Shown here: positions 25,716 to 33,557 of the stretch, piece by piece
Layout of the letters: each line of letters starts with the position of its first letter
Numbering within the stretch: the first letter of the stretch is position 1
From: an uncultured Akkermansia sp.
GTDB taxonomy: Bacteria > Verrucomicrobiota > Verrucomicrobiia > Verrucomicrobiales > Akkermansiaceae
DNA length: 64,000 bases
Reading direction: 5' to 3'
Assembly (NCBI GenBank): GCA_944390825.1
Contig: CALXRG010000015.1
Coordinates: 1-64,000, forward strand
Translations under genes and position numbers: made by a program
The notes under the pieces: generated by a model
Databases searched by the model: none
What the model was told of the DNA's origin: nothing
What the model saw: only the letters and a program-made list of their open reading frames with translations

Positions 25716-28121
25716 CTATTGTTGCTGTTCGGCCAGGGCTTGTTTTTGTTCTTTGATGCCGTAGCCATAGCCGTACCCGTAGCCGTAGCCGTAGTAGCTG
25801 TAGCTGCTGGCTTTGAAGTCGACGCCGTTGAGGATGAAGGCGAGGTTGGGCAGGTTGCGGTTGGCGGCGGTATGGCAGATTTGGGCGATGTAGCGTTTGT
25901 CGATTTGCCCGGCGCGGATGATGTAGAGGCAGGCGTCGGCGCTGTCTGCGATGATGCTGGCGTCGGCGAGGATGGGCAGCGGTGGGGTGTCGATGAGGAC
26001 GATGTCGTAGCAGTGGCGCAGGCCTTCGATGAGTTCGCTGAAGCTGGCTTGGCTGAGCAGGGTGACGGGGTTGGCGACGGTGGGGCCGGCGTAGAGGATG
26101 TCGATGCCTTGCAGGGGGGTGTCGGGCAGATGGTGGATGATGGCCATGGGGTCGTCTTCCTGGTTGAGCAGGAGGGTGGAGAGTCCTTTGCGCCCTTTGC
26201 CGCCCAGGCGCCGGGAGAGGGAGAATTTGCGCAGGTCGGCGTCGACGAGCAGGATGCGCCGCCCGGTTTTGGCAAAGGCGAGGGCGAGGTTGGCGATGCA
26301 GGTGGTTTTGCCTTCGCCGGACATGGTGGAGGTGAGCATGTAGATGCTGCCGCCGGCTGGGTTGCGGGGGATGAGGGTGTCTGCGTTATGCCGCAGGATG
26401 TGGAAGCATTCGGTGGCGATGGCGTGGGTGTCCCGGATGAAGAGGTCGGGGGCGTTGCGTTCTTTGCGGGTGAGTTGGGGGAGTTCGCCGATGACGGGTT
26501 GCTTTGTGATGCCGGTGAGGTCATGCTTGGTGTTGACTTTGTTGTTGAGCATGCCGATGCCGATGATGGCAAAGAGGCAGAGGGCTCCACCGCCTGCGAT
26601 GCCGCCGATGAGGAATACGGGGGTGTTGGGTGAGATGGGGGCATCCGACCCGTAGGCGGCTTCGAGGACCCGGGCGCTGGGTTCGGCGATGGCGAGGCTG
26701 AGGGCGTTTTCCTGTTCTTTGGTGAGGAGCATGAGGTAGAGTTCTTCTTTGACTTTATGCTCCCGCATGAGGGGGGTGAGTTCCTGGGCGTGGGTGGCGG
26801 TGGCGCTGAGGCGTTGGGTGAGTTGGCGCTTTTTGTCTTCGAGGGCTTGTTTTTGCAGTTCGAGGTTTTTCTGGTAGGCGGCCAGTGAGCGGTTGCCGGC
26901 TTTGAGGGTTTCCTGCATTTTTTCTTTCAGGGCAATGACGGTGGGGTTGCGGCTGCCGGCGCTTTTGGTGAGGCTGCTGTATTGCAGGTAGGCTTCGTTA
27001 TAGGCTTCGATGTTGCCTGAGATGGAGGTATCGGCGATGCCGGTGTCGACGGCGATGAGGCCGTTCATGGTGGCGGCTGTCCGGAAGTCTTTGGCGAGTT
27101 TTTCGCCGAGTTCGATTTTGGTTTCCAGTTCGAAGAGTTGCTGCTCGACGGCTTGGCTCGCGCTGAAGTCGGCGCTGAGGGTGGCGTCGGCGCCTTGGAC
27201 GATTTGGTCTGCGGCCCGTTTGTCGGCCATTTTCTGGTCGACGTCGCTCAGTTCTGCGCCGATGGCGGCGAGGCGCTCGCGGATGAATTGTTCGGTTTTG
27301 CGGGCGGATTCGCTGCGCGCGGCCCGGGATTGGATGTTATAGGCTTCGATGAGAGCGTTGAGGATGTCTTCTGCTTTGGCGGGGTTGTTTGCTGTCAGTT
27401 TGAGGACGAGGACGCTGGCATCTCTTTCTTCGCTGCGGGTGATGGTCAGGTTGGCCAGGAGGGTGCGTGTGGTGCTGATGGTTGATTGCCGGTTGACGAT
27501 GATGGGGGTGCCTATCCAGGCCTGGTTCATGTGGGTGCTCGGATGGACGGTGAGTGTGGCAAAGGGCAGTTCGATGGTTTGCCCGAATTGGCCGGTGACA
27601 ACCACAGGTTCACCTTGCCCGTTCGGGTAGCTGATGCTCAGTTCGGTATCGGATACCGGGGTGACCTCGAGGCGGCAGGAGCGGTTATCGTTTATTTTTT
27701 CAAAGACAACGCGGATGGGGGTGTCCTGGTAGATTTCCTCCTCGCGGAAGCCGCGTTTGACCCAATAGCTGGTCTGCAGTTCTTTGCCTTCGACTACCTG
27801 CTGCATCAGGGCCGTGGTTTTGAGGATGAGGCTTTCGTTGGAAAGATTGGCGGCTCCCTGGTCGGCTCCGAGTTCGGAGAGGATGCGCTCGGAGGAGCTG
27901 TCCCCTTGGGATTTGGAGTCTCGCATCATGACGCTCGCTGTTTTCTGGTAGACGTACCTTTGGGAACCTGCGATGTAATAGGCGATGGCTCCTCCGGCGG
28001 CAGCGGCCAGAAGCACAAAAAACCAGAAGCGGCGCAGGGCTGTCAGCACACTGTCGAGGGAGAAGGCGCTGTCCTCTTCTTGATTGCCCGGGTTATTGAT
28101 TGATGCGTCAAGGGGTTCCAT
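25716..28121 (-). CDS. Wzc-type polysaccharide co-polymerase / tyrosine autokinase
   Basis: 801 aa. A Wzz chain-length domain with two membrane helices (~33-52 and ~500-520) encloses a long periplasmic coiled-coil part. The cytosolic BY-kinase has Walker A (STMSGEGKTT, ~596-605), Walker A' (LLVDADLRK, ~620-628) and Walker B (IVLIDTPP, ~703-710). The C-terminus carries eight Tyr within residues 773-788 as a YG-alternating tract, the likely autophosphorylation cluster, followed by a Gln/Glu-rich tail. It should control polymer length and couple to Wza. The CpsB-like phosphatase follows immediately. Confidence 0.92.
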   Translation of the reverse strand: MEPLDASINNPGNQEEDSAFSLDSVLTALRRFWFFVLLAAAAGGAIAYYIAGSQRYVYQKTASVMMRDSKSQGDSSSERILSELGADQGAANLSNESLILKTTALMQQVVEGKELQTSYWVKRGFREEEIYQDTPIRVVFEKINDNRSCRLEVTPVSDTELSISYPNGQGEPVVVTGQFGQTIELPFATLTVHPSTHMNQAWIGTPIIVNRQSTISTTRTLLANLTITRSEERDASVLVLKLTANNPAKAEDILNALIEAYNIQSRAARSESARKTEQFIRERLAAIGAELSDVDQKMADKRAADQIVQGADATLSADFSASQAVEQQLFELETKIELGEKLAKDFRTAATMNGLIAVDTGIADTSISGNIEAYNEAYLQYSSLTKSAGSRNPTVIALKEKMQETLKAGNRSLAAYQKNLELQKQALEDKKRQLTQRLSATATHAQELTPLMREHKVKEELYLMLLTKEQENALSLAIAEPSARVLEAAYGSDAPISPNTPVFLIGGIAGGGALCLFAIIGIGMLNNKVNTKHDLTGITKQPVIGELPQLTRKERNAPDLFIRDTHAIATECFHILRHNADTLIPRNPAGGSIYMLTSTMSGEGKTTCIANLALAFAKTGRRILLVDADLRKFSLSRRLGGKGRKGLSTLLLNQEDDPMAIIHHLPDTPLQGIDILYAGPTVANPVTLLSQASFSELIEGLRHCYDIVLIDTPPLPILADASIIADSADACLYIIRAGQIDKRYIAQICHTAANRNLPNLAFILNGVDFKASSYSYYGYGYGYGYGYGIKEQKQALAEQQQ
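25758..25805 (-). repeat. Tyr-Gly alternating tract at the Wzc C-terminus
   Basis: Sixteen codons encode S-Y-S-Y-Y-G followed by five Y-G pairs. In DNA it is a near-perfect 6-bp repeat (TAC/TAT GGC), liable to slippage in whole codons that would change the number of phosphorylatable tyrosines without shifting frame. Confidence 0.85.
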
Positions 28122-28176
28122 GGCGACTGTATGATGGGGGAATCGGGGCGGGTATTGGGGTTACAGGGAGGAGGGA

Positions 28177-28205
28177 TTCCCCTGCTGCGGAAAGCAGCAG
28201 GGGAA
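28177..28205 (-). promoter_or_regulatory. Intercistronic hairpin between wza and wzc homologues
   Basis: A perfect 12-bp stem (28177-28188 with 28194-28205) and 5-nt loop lies 12 nt after the wza-like stop and 55 nt before the wzc-like start. On the coding (minus) strand no T-run follows, so processing or partial attenuation of the polycistronic mRNA is more likely than full termination. Confidence 0.6.
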
Positions 28206-28216
28206 AAAGTCAATGC

Positions 28217-29002
28217 TTACACGCAAAGAGCCACAATGGCTACGAGCAGGCCAAGGCCGGAAGCGGTCCAGCCCACAAGCTGCATGCCTTCACTGCGGGT
28301 GTTGATTGTTTTCTTGTTTGCCGGAACGATGATAACGTCGTTCTGCTGAAGGTAATAATACGGGGTTTCGAAGAGTCGGGTGCTGCGAAGATCGAGCTTG
28401 ACGAACTCAAGTTTGCCGCCCTTTTCGCGGACGAGGGTGATGTCGCGGTTGCCATTGATGGTGAGATCGCCTGCCTTGGAGATGGCTTCCAACACGGTCA
28501 CGCGCTCGCCATCGGCTGTGTAGGTGCCAGGGCTTGCAACTTCGCCGAGGACGGAGAACTTGAAGTTCAGGATGCGCACATTGACCGCTGCGTCTTTGAT
28601 GTAGTCATCGCTGCGAAGGCGGTTGGCGATTTCCTGGCCGAGTGCGGCACAGGTCTTGCCGGCGGCGTGGATGGTGCCGATGACGGGAAGAACAATATTG
28701 CCGTCAGATCCAACCAGGTAGCCTTTTTGCTGGCGTGAGCTGCTGGTGCCGGAGTCGCCCATTTCGGTGACGGCGAATGGGGCGACCAGGTCGGGTTGTT
28801 TGCTGCTGACGGTGACGGAAAGCTCGTCGTTTTTCTGGATGACTGCCTGGAAGTTTTGCAGTTTCTGTCCGCTCTGTCCGTATGTGGCATCCTGGAAGTA
28901 GTCAACTTCAGCTCTTTGCACACAGGAATCAAGCGTTAATAGCGCCACAGAGGCGATGGCCGCGAGGGTTGTCCGGCGGAGTATGTTTGTTGTTTTGTTC
29001 AT
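28217..29002 (-). CDS. Wza-like polysaccharide export lipoprotein
   Basis: 261 aa. The lipobox LTLDSC gives acylated Cys27. Poly-export domain: FQAVIQKNDELSVTVSS (~49-65), then a SLBB domain from ~150 (NFKFSVLGEVASPGTY). A hydrophobic C-terminal helix (~241-260) is present, as in Bacteroidota-type Wza proteins. It forms the outer-membrane/periplasmic channel for the polymer and is the first gene of the locus. No Shine-Dalgarno sequence precedes ATG 29002. Confidence 0.9.
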   Translation of the reverse strand: MNKTTNILRRTTLAAIASVALLTLDSCVQRAEVDYFQDATYGQSGQKLQNFQAVIQKNDELSVTVSSKQPDLVAPFAVTEMGDSGTSSSRQQKGYLVGSDGNIVLPVIGTIHAAGKTCAALGQEIANRLRSDDYIKDAAVNVRILNFKFSVLGEVASPGTYTADGERVTVLEAISKAGDLTINGNRDITLVREKGGKLEFVKLDLRSTRLFETPYYYLQQNDVIIVPANKKTINTRSEGMQLVGWTASGLGLLVAIVALCV

Positions 29003-29601
29003 GGTTGTATGGGGGAGAGTGGATGAAAGAGAGGGAATGAAAACGGTGTAGGGCGACGGAGGGTAGCTGTTTTGATGGATGTTCGCATGTTAGGCGAGAG
29101 ATAAGCGTGCAGCTCCCCCTCCTCCGAACTCTTTGGGGAGGTTGTCTGAGAGGAGGTTGGTTTTCTTTAGGGCTTCCTTGCTGGTACAACCGCTGCTCCG
29201 GAAATGTGGGTAAACAGGTGGACGGGGGTATCCATGCCGCATGTCCGTGGCAGAAATACGGTACGCCGTACCGGGCTTCTCAACCGTGCCTTTTCCGGAG
29301 GGCAGCAGCGCCAGCTTCCCCGCTGAAGGAATAATCCAAGCCGCGTTTTGCTTTCGGCGGAAGAGAACGACTCGATCACTGGGGTGTTGCTTCTGGAATC
29401 CTCCCCACGTGAGATGTGCACACTTTACGGCGGTGGTACTGTTTCCCTGAACTGCGGGCAGGTTCCCACTGCTCTTCGCCTCAAGTCGGCTCAGAGATAC
29501 AGCAGGGACTGTCAAATTTTTTTTCCATTTTTTAATTCAAAAACTATCAACAAGTAAAACAGTCGACTGGTGTGTTTGTTCGCAGGGTTATCCGTCGGGC
29601 A

Positions 29602-29630
29602 ATACTATGCCAATTCCTAACTACTGTCAA
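29602..29630 (-). promoter_or_regulatory. Candidate promoter of the polysaccharide operon
   Basis: TTGACA (29630-29625), 17-nt spacer, TAGTAT (29607-29602). Five of six -10 bases fit consensus. The start would be near 29595, giving a leader of about 590 nt to the wza-like gene. Confidence 0.55.
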
Positions 29631-30073
29631 GAGCAAAAATAACCGACATCTGTGTGTATATGTTAGAATTTCGAGTGGTTTTGATTGATAATCATCCACT
29701 CGCAGTGCTCTCTTTTGTCTCGTCATGCACTGTAATTTTTGCGTTTATTTCACGCTGAAGGTACCGCTCCGTAAAGTAGCTTTTCTGATTTCCTGGGGGC
29801 AAGCGCATGGGAAGATTTTTTTACAGATTGAAATCCAATGGGTGTCAGTCGGGTCAAAGGTAAGGATGGCGATTGCGGATTGAGTCACGAGATGTTCGCG
29901 GAAGAGATAGTAAGCCTCTGTCGGAGGGTGAGAAACATTCAAACGATCTTCTCATTTAGCCGTGGGACCCATGAGCCAGGTTGTCCGCTCGACTTTCCCC
30001 CGTGTTCCGCCGGAATTTCAAGCGCATTCTCACCTCTTGGTTTCCGGAAGTCGGGGAAAGGCGGAATTCGTCA

Positions 30074-30102
30074 TTGCAGGCTGTGCTGCGAAGGAGTATA
30101 CT
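30074..30102 (+). promoter_or_regulatory. Promoter of the aminopeptidase P gene
   Basis: TTGCAG (30074-30079), 17-nt spacer, TATACT (30097-30102). Transcription would begin near 30109, ~16 nt before ATG 30125. Confidence 0.65.
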
Positions 30103-30124
30103 GACCCCGGAAAACGACACGACT

Positions 30125-31429
30125 ATGACTCATACTTTGCGTTACGAACCGATAAGTTCAGATTTTTATGTACGGACCCGCAATCGTCTGGCCTCCAGAC
30201 TGCCCGCCGGGAGCTTGGTCATTGTGCACGCAAACGACGTTTACCCGACGAATGCCGACGGCACCTTGGCGCACCACCAGAATGCCAACCTTTTCTACCT
30301 GACCGGTATTGATCAGGAGGAGACGGTTCTTCTGATGCGCATTCTGGAAGAAGGCCGGCATGAGGACACTCTGCTGCTGCGTGAGACGAATGAACGCATC
30401 GCGATCTGGGAGGGAGCCCGCCTCTCAAAGGAAAGCGCCACCAAAATCAGCGGCATCAGCGATGTGCGATGGACGTCGGAGTATAATGGGCTGCTGGCTT
30501 CCTGGGTACCGCAAGCCAGGGAAGTGTGGCTGGAGCGGGATAACCACCCGCGCCGCCTGACATACGTGCAAACACGCAACGAGCGCATGGCAGCGGCACT
30601 GAAAGCCAGCTACCCGGACGCCTGCCTCAAGAGCCTGTACGAGACCCTCTCGGAGATGCGCTTGGTGAAAGAGCCCGAGGAGATTGCCCAAATTCGTGAG
30701 GCCTGCCGAATCACAGGTGAAGGTTTTGTCAAGGTCCTGCGTCAGATCACACCCGGCATGGGTGAGTGGGAGATGGAGGCACTGCTGAGTGCCGAGTACT
30801 TGCGCCGCCGTTCCCGCAAGTTCTCCTTCCTTCCCATTATTGCCAGCGGCAAGGATACTTGTGTGCTGCACTATATTTCCAACCACAAGGTTTGTGGTGA
30901 GGGTGATCTGGTTCTTTTTGACATTGGAGCGGAGTATGGTGGCTACGCTGGTGATATGACCCGCACGATTCCTGCCGGCGGCACTTACAGCCCGCGCCAG
31001 AGGGCGGTCTATGAAGCTTGTCTGGCGGTGCACCGCTACGCGCGCAGCATCATGCGCCCTGGGCTTGACCGCCTGGAGTATGAGCGGCGCGTGCGTGTGT
31101 TCATGGCTCAGCAGCTGCTCGGACTCGGACTTATTACGCAGGCGGATATTGATGTCAAGCCGGAGGATCCTCCTGCCGTGCGGCGTTATTACATGCACAG
31201 CACCTCCCACTCCCTGGGGTTGGATGTACACGACGTCAGTCCGGTCAATCCCGTTTTTGCGCTCAATCAGGTCTGGACGATTGAGCCGGGTATTTATATT
31301 GCCGAAGAAGGCATCGGCGTACGCATTGAGACGGATGTGCTCATCCTTGAGGATGGGACCGAGGATCTCATCCCGAACGCTCCGCTGGATATTGCCGACG
31401 TGGAGGCAACCATGGCCGGTAAGGCATAA
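30125..31429 (+). CDS. pepP: Xaa-Pro aminopeptidase (aminopeptidase P, M24B)
   Basis: 434 aa from ATG 30125; upstream in-frame sequence lies before the promoter. An AMP_N-type N-terminal domain (~1-130; NLFYLTGIDQEETVLL) precedes the pita-bread fold. The dinuclear metal ligands are visible: FDIGAEYGGYAGDMTRT (two Asp, ~260-271), HSTSHSLGLDVHD (His, ~357), WTIEPGIYI (Glu, ~382) and GVRIETDVL (Glu, ~397). It removes N-terminal residues preceding proline and is probably cytosolic, since no signal peptide is seen. A strong terminator follows. Confidence 0.92.
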   Translation: MTHTLRYEPISSDFYVRTRNRLASRLPAGSLVIVHANDVYPTNADGTLAHHQNANLFYLTGIDQEETVLLMRILEEGRHEDTLLLRETNERIAIWEGARLSKESATKISGISDVRWTSEYNGLLASWVPQAREVWLERDNHPRRLTYVQTRNERMAAALKASYPDACLKSLYETLSEMRLVKEPEEIAQIREACRITGEGFVKVLRQITPGMGEWEMEALLSAEYLRRRSRKFSFLPIIASGKDTCVLHYISNHKVCGEGDLVLFDIGAEYGGYAGDMTRTIPAGGTYSPRQRAVYEACLAVHRYARSIMRPGLDRLEYERRVRVFMAQQLLGLGLITQADIDVKPEDPPAVRRYYMHSTSHSLGLDVHDVSPVNPVFALNQVWTIEPGIYIAEEGIGVRIETDVLILEDGTEDLIPNAPLDIADVEATMAGKA

Positions 31430-31487
31430 TCGCGCACTGAGCGCTTATTCCCGGTCCCAAGACCGGTCCCGGTCCCGTGATGTTGCG

Positions 31488-31521
31488 CACCCGGGCTGTT
31501 CCATTCAGCCCGGGTGTTTTT
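31488..31521 (+). terminator. Rho-independent terminator after pepP
   Basis: A 10-bp perfect stem (31488-31497 with 31507-31516), 9-nt loop and five T (31517-31521). It also rules out sulfatase starts before 31522. Confidence 0.9.
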
Positions 31522-31568
31522 ATTGTTCGATGGACATCATGTTATGACGGGGCAGGCCCAGTTTAGCC

Positions 31569-31597
31569 TTGCCGCGGGGGGGGCTCCATGCTATAAG
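31569..31597 (+). promoter_or_regulatory. Promoter of the sulfatase gene, abutting the start codon
   Basis: TTGCCG (31569-31574), 17-nt spacer ending TGC, TATAAG (31592-31597). The -10 ends 6 nt before ATG 31604 and 12 nt before ATG 31610. Confidence 0.6.
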
Positions 31598-31609
31598 GTA
31601 AGGATGCGC

Positions 31610-33268
31610 ATGAAACCGATTGCTCTCATCACGGCGGCATTCGCTCTGCTGGGGCTCGATGCAGCGATGGCTGCCTCGACCGACCCGGCGAAGCCGAATA
31701 TCATTTTCTTTCTGGTAGACGACATGGGGTGGCAGGACACCTCCGTTCCTTTCTGGAGGGATGAGGACGGTTCTCCGAAGCCGACTTTCCTCAACAAACG
31801 CTACCGCACGCCCAATATGGAAAAGCTCGCAGAAAAAGGCGTGACGTTCACCAATGCTTATGCATCGGCCATCTGCTCGCCGACGCGCTGCAGCCTGATG
31901 AGCGGCATGAATGCGGCCCGCCATCGTGTGACGAACTGGACCCTGGAGCTGGACAAGAGTACTGACGCTGCCCATCCGCAGATTTCCCCGCCGGAATGGG
32001 CTGTTAACGGCATCCAACCGGACAAGGTAAAACCCCGGGGCACCACGAAACTTCCGTTGACGGAAGAACGGGCCAAGTATGCGATGACCAAACCCTATAC
32101 CACCTGCACGCCCCTGCCTGCTCTGCTCAAGCAGCAAGGCTATACGACCATTCACTGCGGTAAAGCCCACTGGGGGACGCGTGGCACACCCGGCGCCAAC
32201 CCCAAGAACTTCGGCTTTGACTACAACATTGCCGGCACGGAAATCGGGGGACCCGGCAGCTACCTGGGTTCCCAGAAATACGGCAAAGGCCCGTTCCATG
32301 TCTGCGGGTTGGATGAGAACAACTACTACCAGGACGACGTGTTCCTGACGGAAGCGATCACACGTGAGGCTCTCTCCCGTCTTACCAAACTCAACGACGA
32401 TCCGAAGGAGAAAGGCAAGCCCTTTTACCTCTACATGTCGCAGTACGCCATCCACGCTCCCTTCAACCCCGACAAGCGTTTTGTGGATAACTACACCAAC
32501 CCGAACGACGGGAAACCGTGGAATAACACTGAGCGCAACTACTGCGGGCTGATTGAGGGTATGGACAAGAGCCTGGGTGACCTCATGCAGTGGCTGGAGG
32601 AAAACAAACTGGCAGACAACACGGTTATCCTGTTCATGGGGGATAACGGCGGTCTCGCGCTCAGAAGCAGCGGCAGACTGGGCGATACAGTCGCGAACTA
32701 TCCGCTCAAGTGCGGCAAGGGTTCCACCTATGAAGGAGGTATCCGCGAACCCATGATCGCTTACTGGCCGGGCGTCACCCAGGCGGGCACAGTCAATCGC
32801 ACTCCCATTTTAGCCGAGGACTTCTTCAGCTCGATTCTGGACATTGCCGGTACTCGCAAACCGAAGACGACCCAGGTTGTGGACGGAGTTTCGTTTGTGC
32901 CGGCTTTGCGCGGGCAGGCGATGCCGATGGACCGTCCTCTTCTGTTCCATCTTCCCAACGTATGGGGAGAGGGCAACGGCCAGGGGCAGGGTTACGGCCC
33001 GCAGAGTGCGCTTATCGTCGGTGACTGGAAGCTCATCTACCGCCATGCGCCGCAGACCTTTGAGCTCTACAACCTCAAGGAGGACATCAGCGAGGAGCAC
33101 GACCTCTCCGCCAGCGAGCCGCAAAAGCTCAAGGAGATGATCAGCGAGATGTCTCGCCAGATGAAGCTGACTAAGGCTCAGATGCCCACCTATAAGGCAG
33201 GCAATACCTTGGGTGCCAAGGCCGGTTCTGAAGTTCCCCTGCCCGATCAGGTGAAGCTGCGGAAGTAA
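31610..33268 (+). CDS. Exported type I (formylglycine) sulfatase
   Basis: 552 aa from ATG 31610, which gives a clean Sec signal peptide (MKPIALITAAFALLGLDAAMA) and has AAGGA upstream; ATG 31604 adds only two residues. The alkaline-phosphatase-superfamily core starts PNIIFFLVDDMGWQD (metal Asp38/Asp39). The sulfatase signature CSPTR places the formylglycine precursor at Cys89. GKAHWGT (~186) and FMGDNGG (~345) give further ligands. It would remove sulfate esters from glycans or similar substrates in the periplasm. No maturase gene is nearby. Confidence 0.92.
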   Translation: MKPIALITAAFALLGLDAAMAASTDPAKPNIIFFLVDDMGWQDTSVPFWRDEDGSPKPTFLNKRYRTPNMEKLAEKGVTFTNAYASAICSPTRCSLMSGMNAARHRVTNWTLELDKSTDAAHPQISPPEWAVNGIQPDKVKPRGTTKLPLTEERAKYAMTKPYTTCTPLPALLKQQGYTTIHCGKAHWGTRGTPGANPKNFGFDYNIAGTEIGGPGSYLGSQKYGKGPFHVCGLDENNYYQDDVFLTEAITREALSRLTKLNDDPKEKGKPFYLYMSQYAIHAPFNPDKRFVDNYTNPNDGKPWNNTERNYCGLIEGMDKSLGDLMQWLEENKLADNTVILFMGDNGGLALRSSGRLGDTVANYPLKCGKGSTYEGGIREPMIAYWPGVTQAGTVNRTPILAEDFFSSILDIAGTRKPKTTQVVDGVSFVPALRGQAMPMDRPLLFHLPNVWGEGNGQGQGYGPQSALIVGDWKLIYRHAPQTFELYNLKEDISEEHDLSASEPQKLKEMISEMSRQMKLTKAQMPTYKAGNTLGAKAGSEVPLPDQVKLRK

Positions 33269-33292
33269 GTCCGGTATCACCCAACCAAAATG

Positions 33293-33326
33293 AATGCCCC
33301 GCAGAGTCTTGCCGCTGCGGGGCATT
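33293..33326 (+). terminator. Rho-independent terminator after the sulfatase gene
   Basis: A perfect 12-bp stem (33293-33304 with 33315-33326) and 10-nt loop, 24 nt after the stop, followed by TTGCAT. The remaining gap to hisD (to 33557) has only a 14-bp GC palindrome at 33525-33538, just beyond the hisD stop on the minus strand. Confidence 0.8.
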
Positions 33327-33557
33327 TGCATGGTACGGGAGGCCGCTCCCCCGCCTGTACCGTCTTGTGGGACAGCCTTGTAACTGCCCGCCCCCTGCAG
33401 GCCATACCGCAGGCGAGCGTTATGCGCGCTGCTGCCATACTTCAGTCAGTTCCCACCCAGAACCGGGAACAAAACGGAGGGTGAAGGAAGCGCGTCGGGC
33501 AGCCCGGGTGAGTATGACCGGGGTGTGGGGCGCCCCACCATGAGCACGGTTGCAGAC

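Larger units (their letters stand above)
29003..30124. other. 1.1-kb non-coding region: leader of the polysaccharide operon and divergent promoter of aminopeptidase P
   Basis: No convincing gene is present. Minus-strand frames at 29090-29515 and 29167-29421 lack start signals and known motifs. A consensus-like minus promoter at 29602-29630 implies a ~590-nt leader before wza. The leader contains the perfect inverted repeat CGGTAC-GCC-GTACCG (29259-29273) and GC-rich blocks that could fold. From 29520 to 29760 the DNA is AT-rich. The plus-strand promoter for the peptidase gene lies at 30074-30102. Confidence 0.55.

Noticed and set aside
29090-29515. 141-codon minus-strand frame in the polysaccharide-operon leader, considered as an antitermination protein
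   Set aside because: It begins with TTG, lacks a ribosome site and shows no NusG/UpxY-like features; treated as non-coding leader.
29100-29520. Possible riboswitch in the leader of the polysaccharide operon
   Set aside because: I looked for cobalamin and cyclic-di-GMP consensus elements on the coding strand and found no convincing match; only generic hairpins are visible.
33525-33538. 14-bp GC palindrome after hisD as an operator
   Set aside because: It lies just beyond the hisD stop and lacks a T-run; a 3'-end hairpin is more likely and evidence is too thin for a regulatory call.
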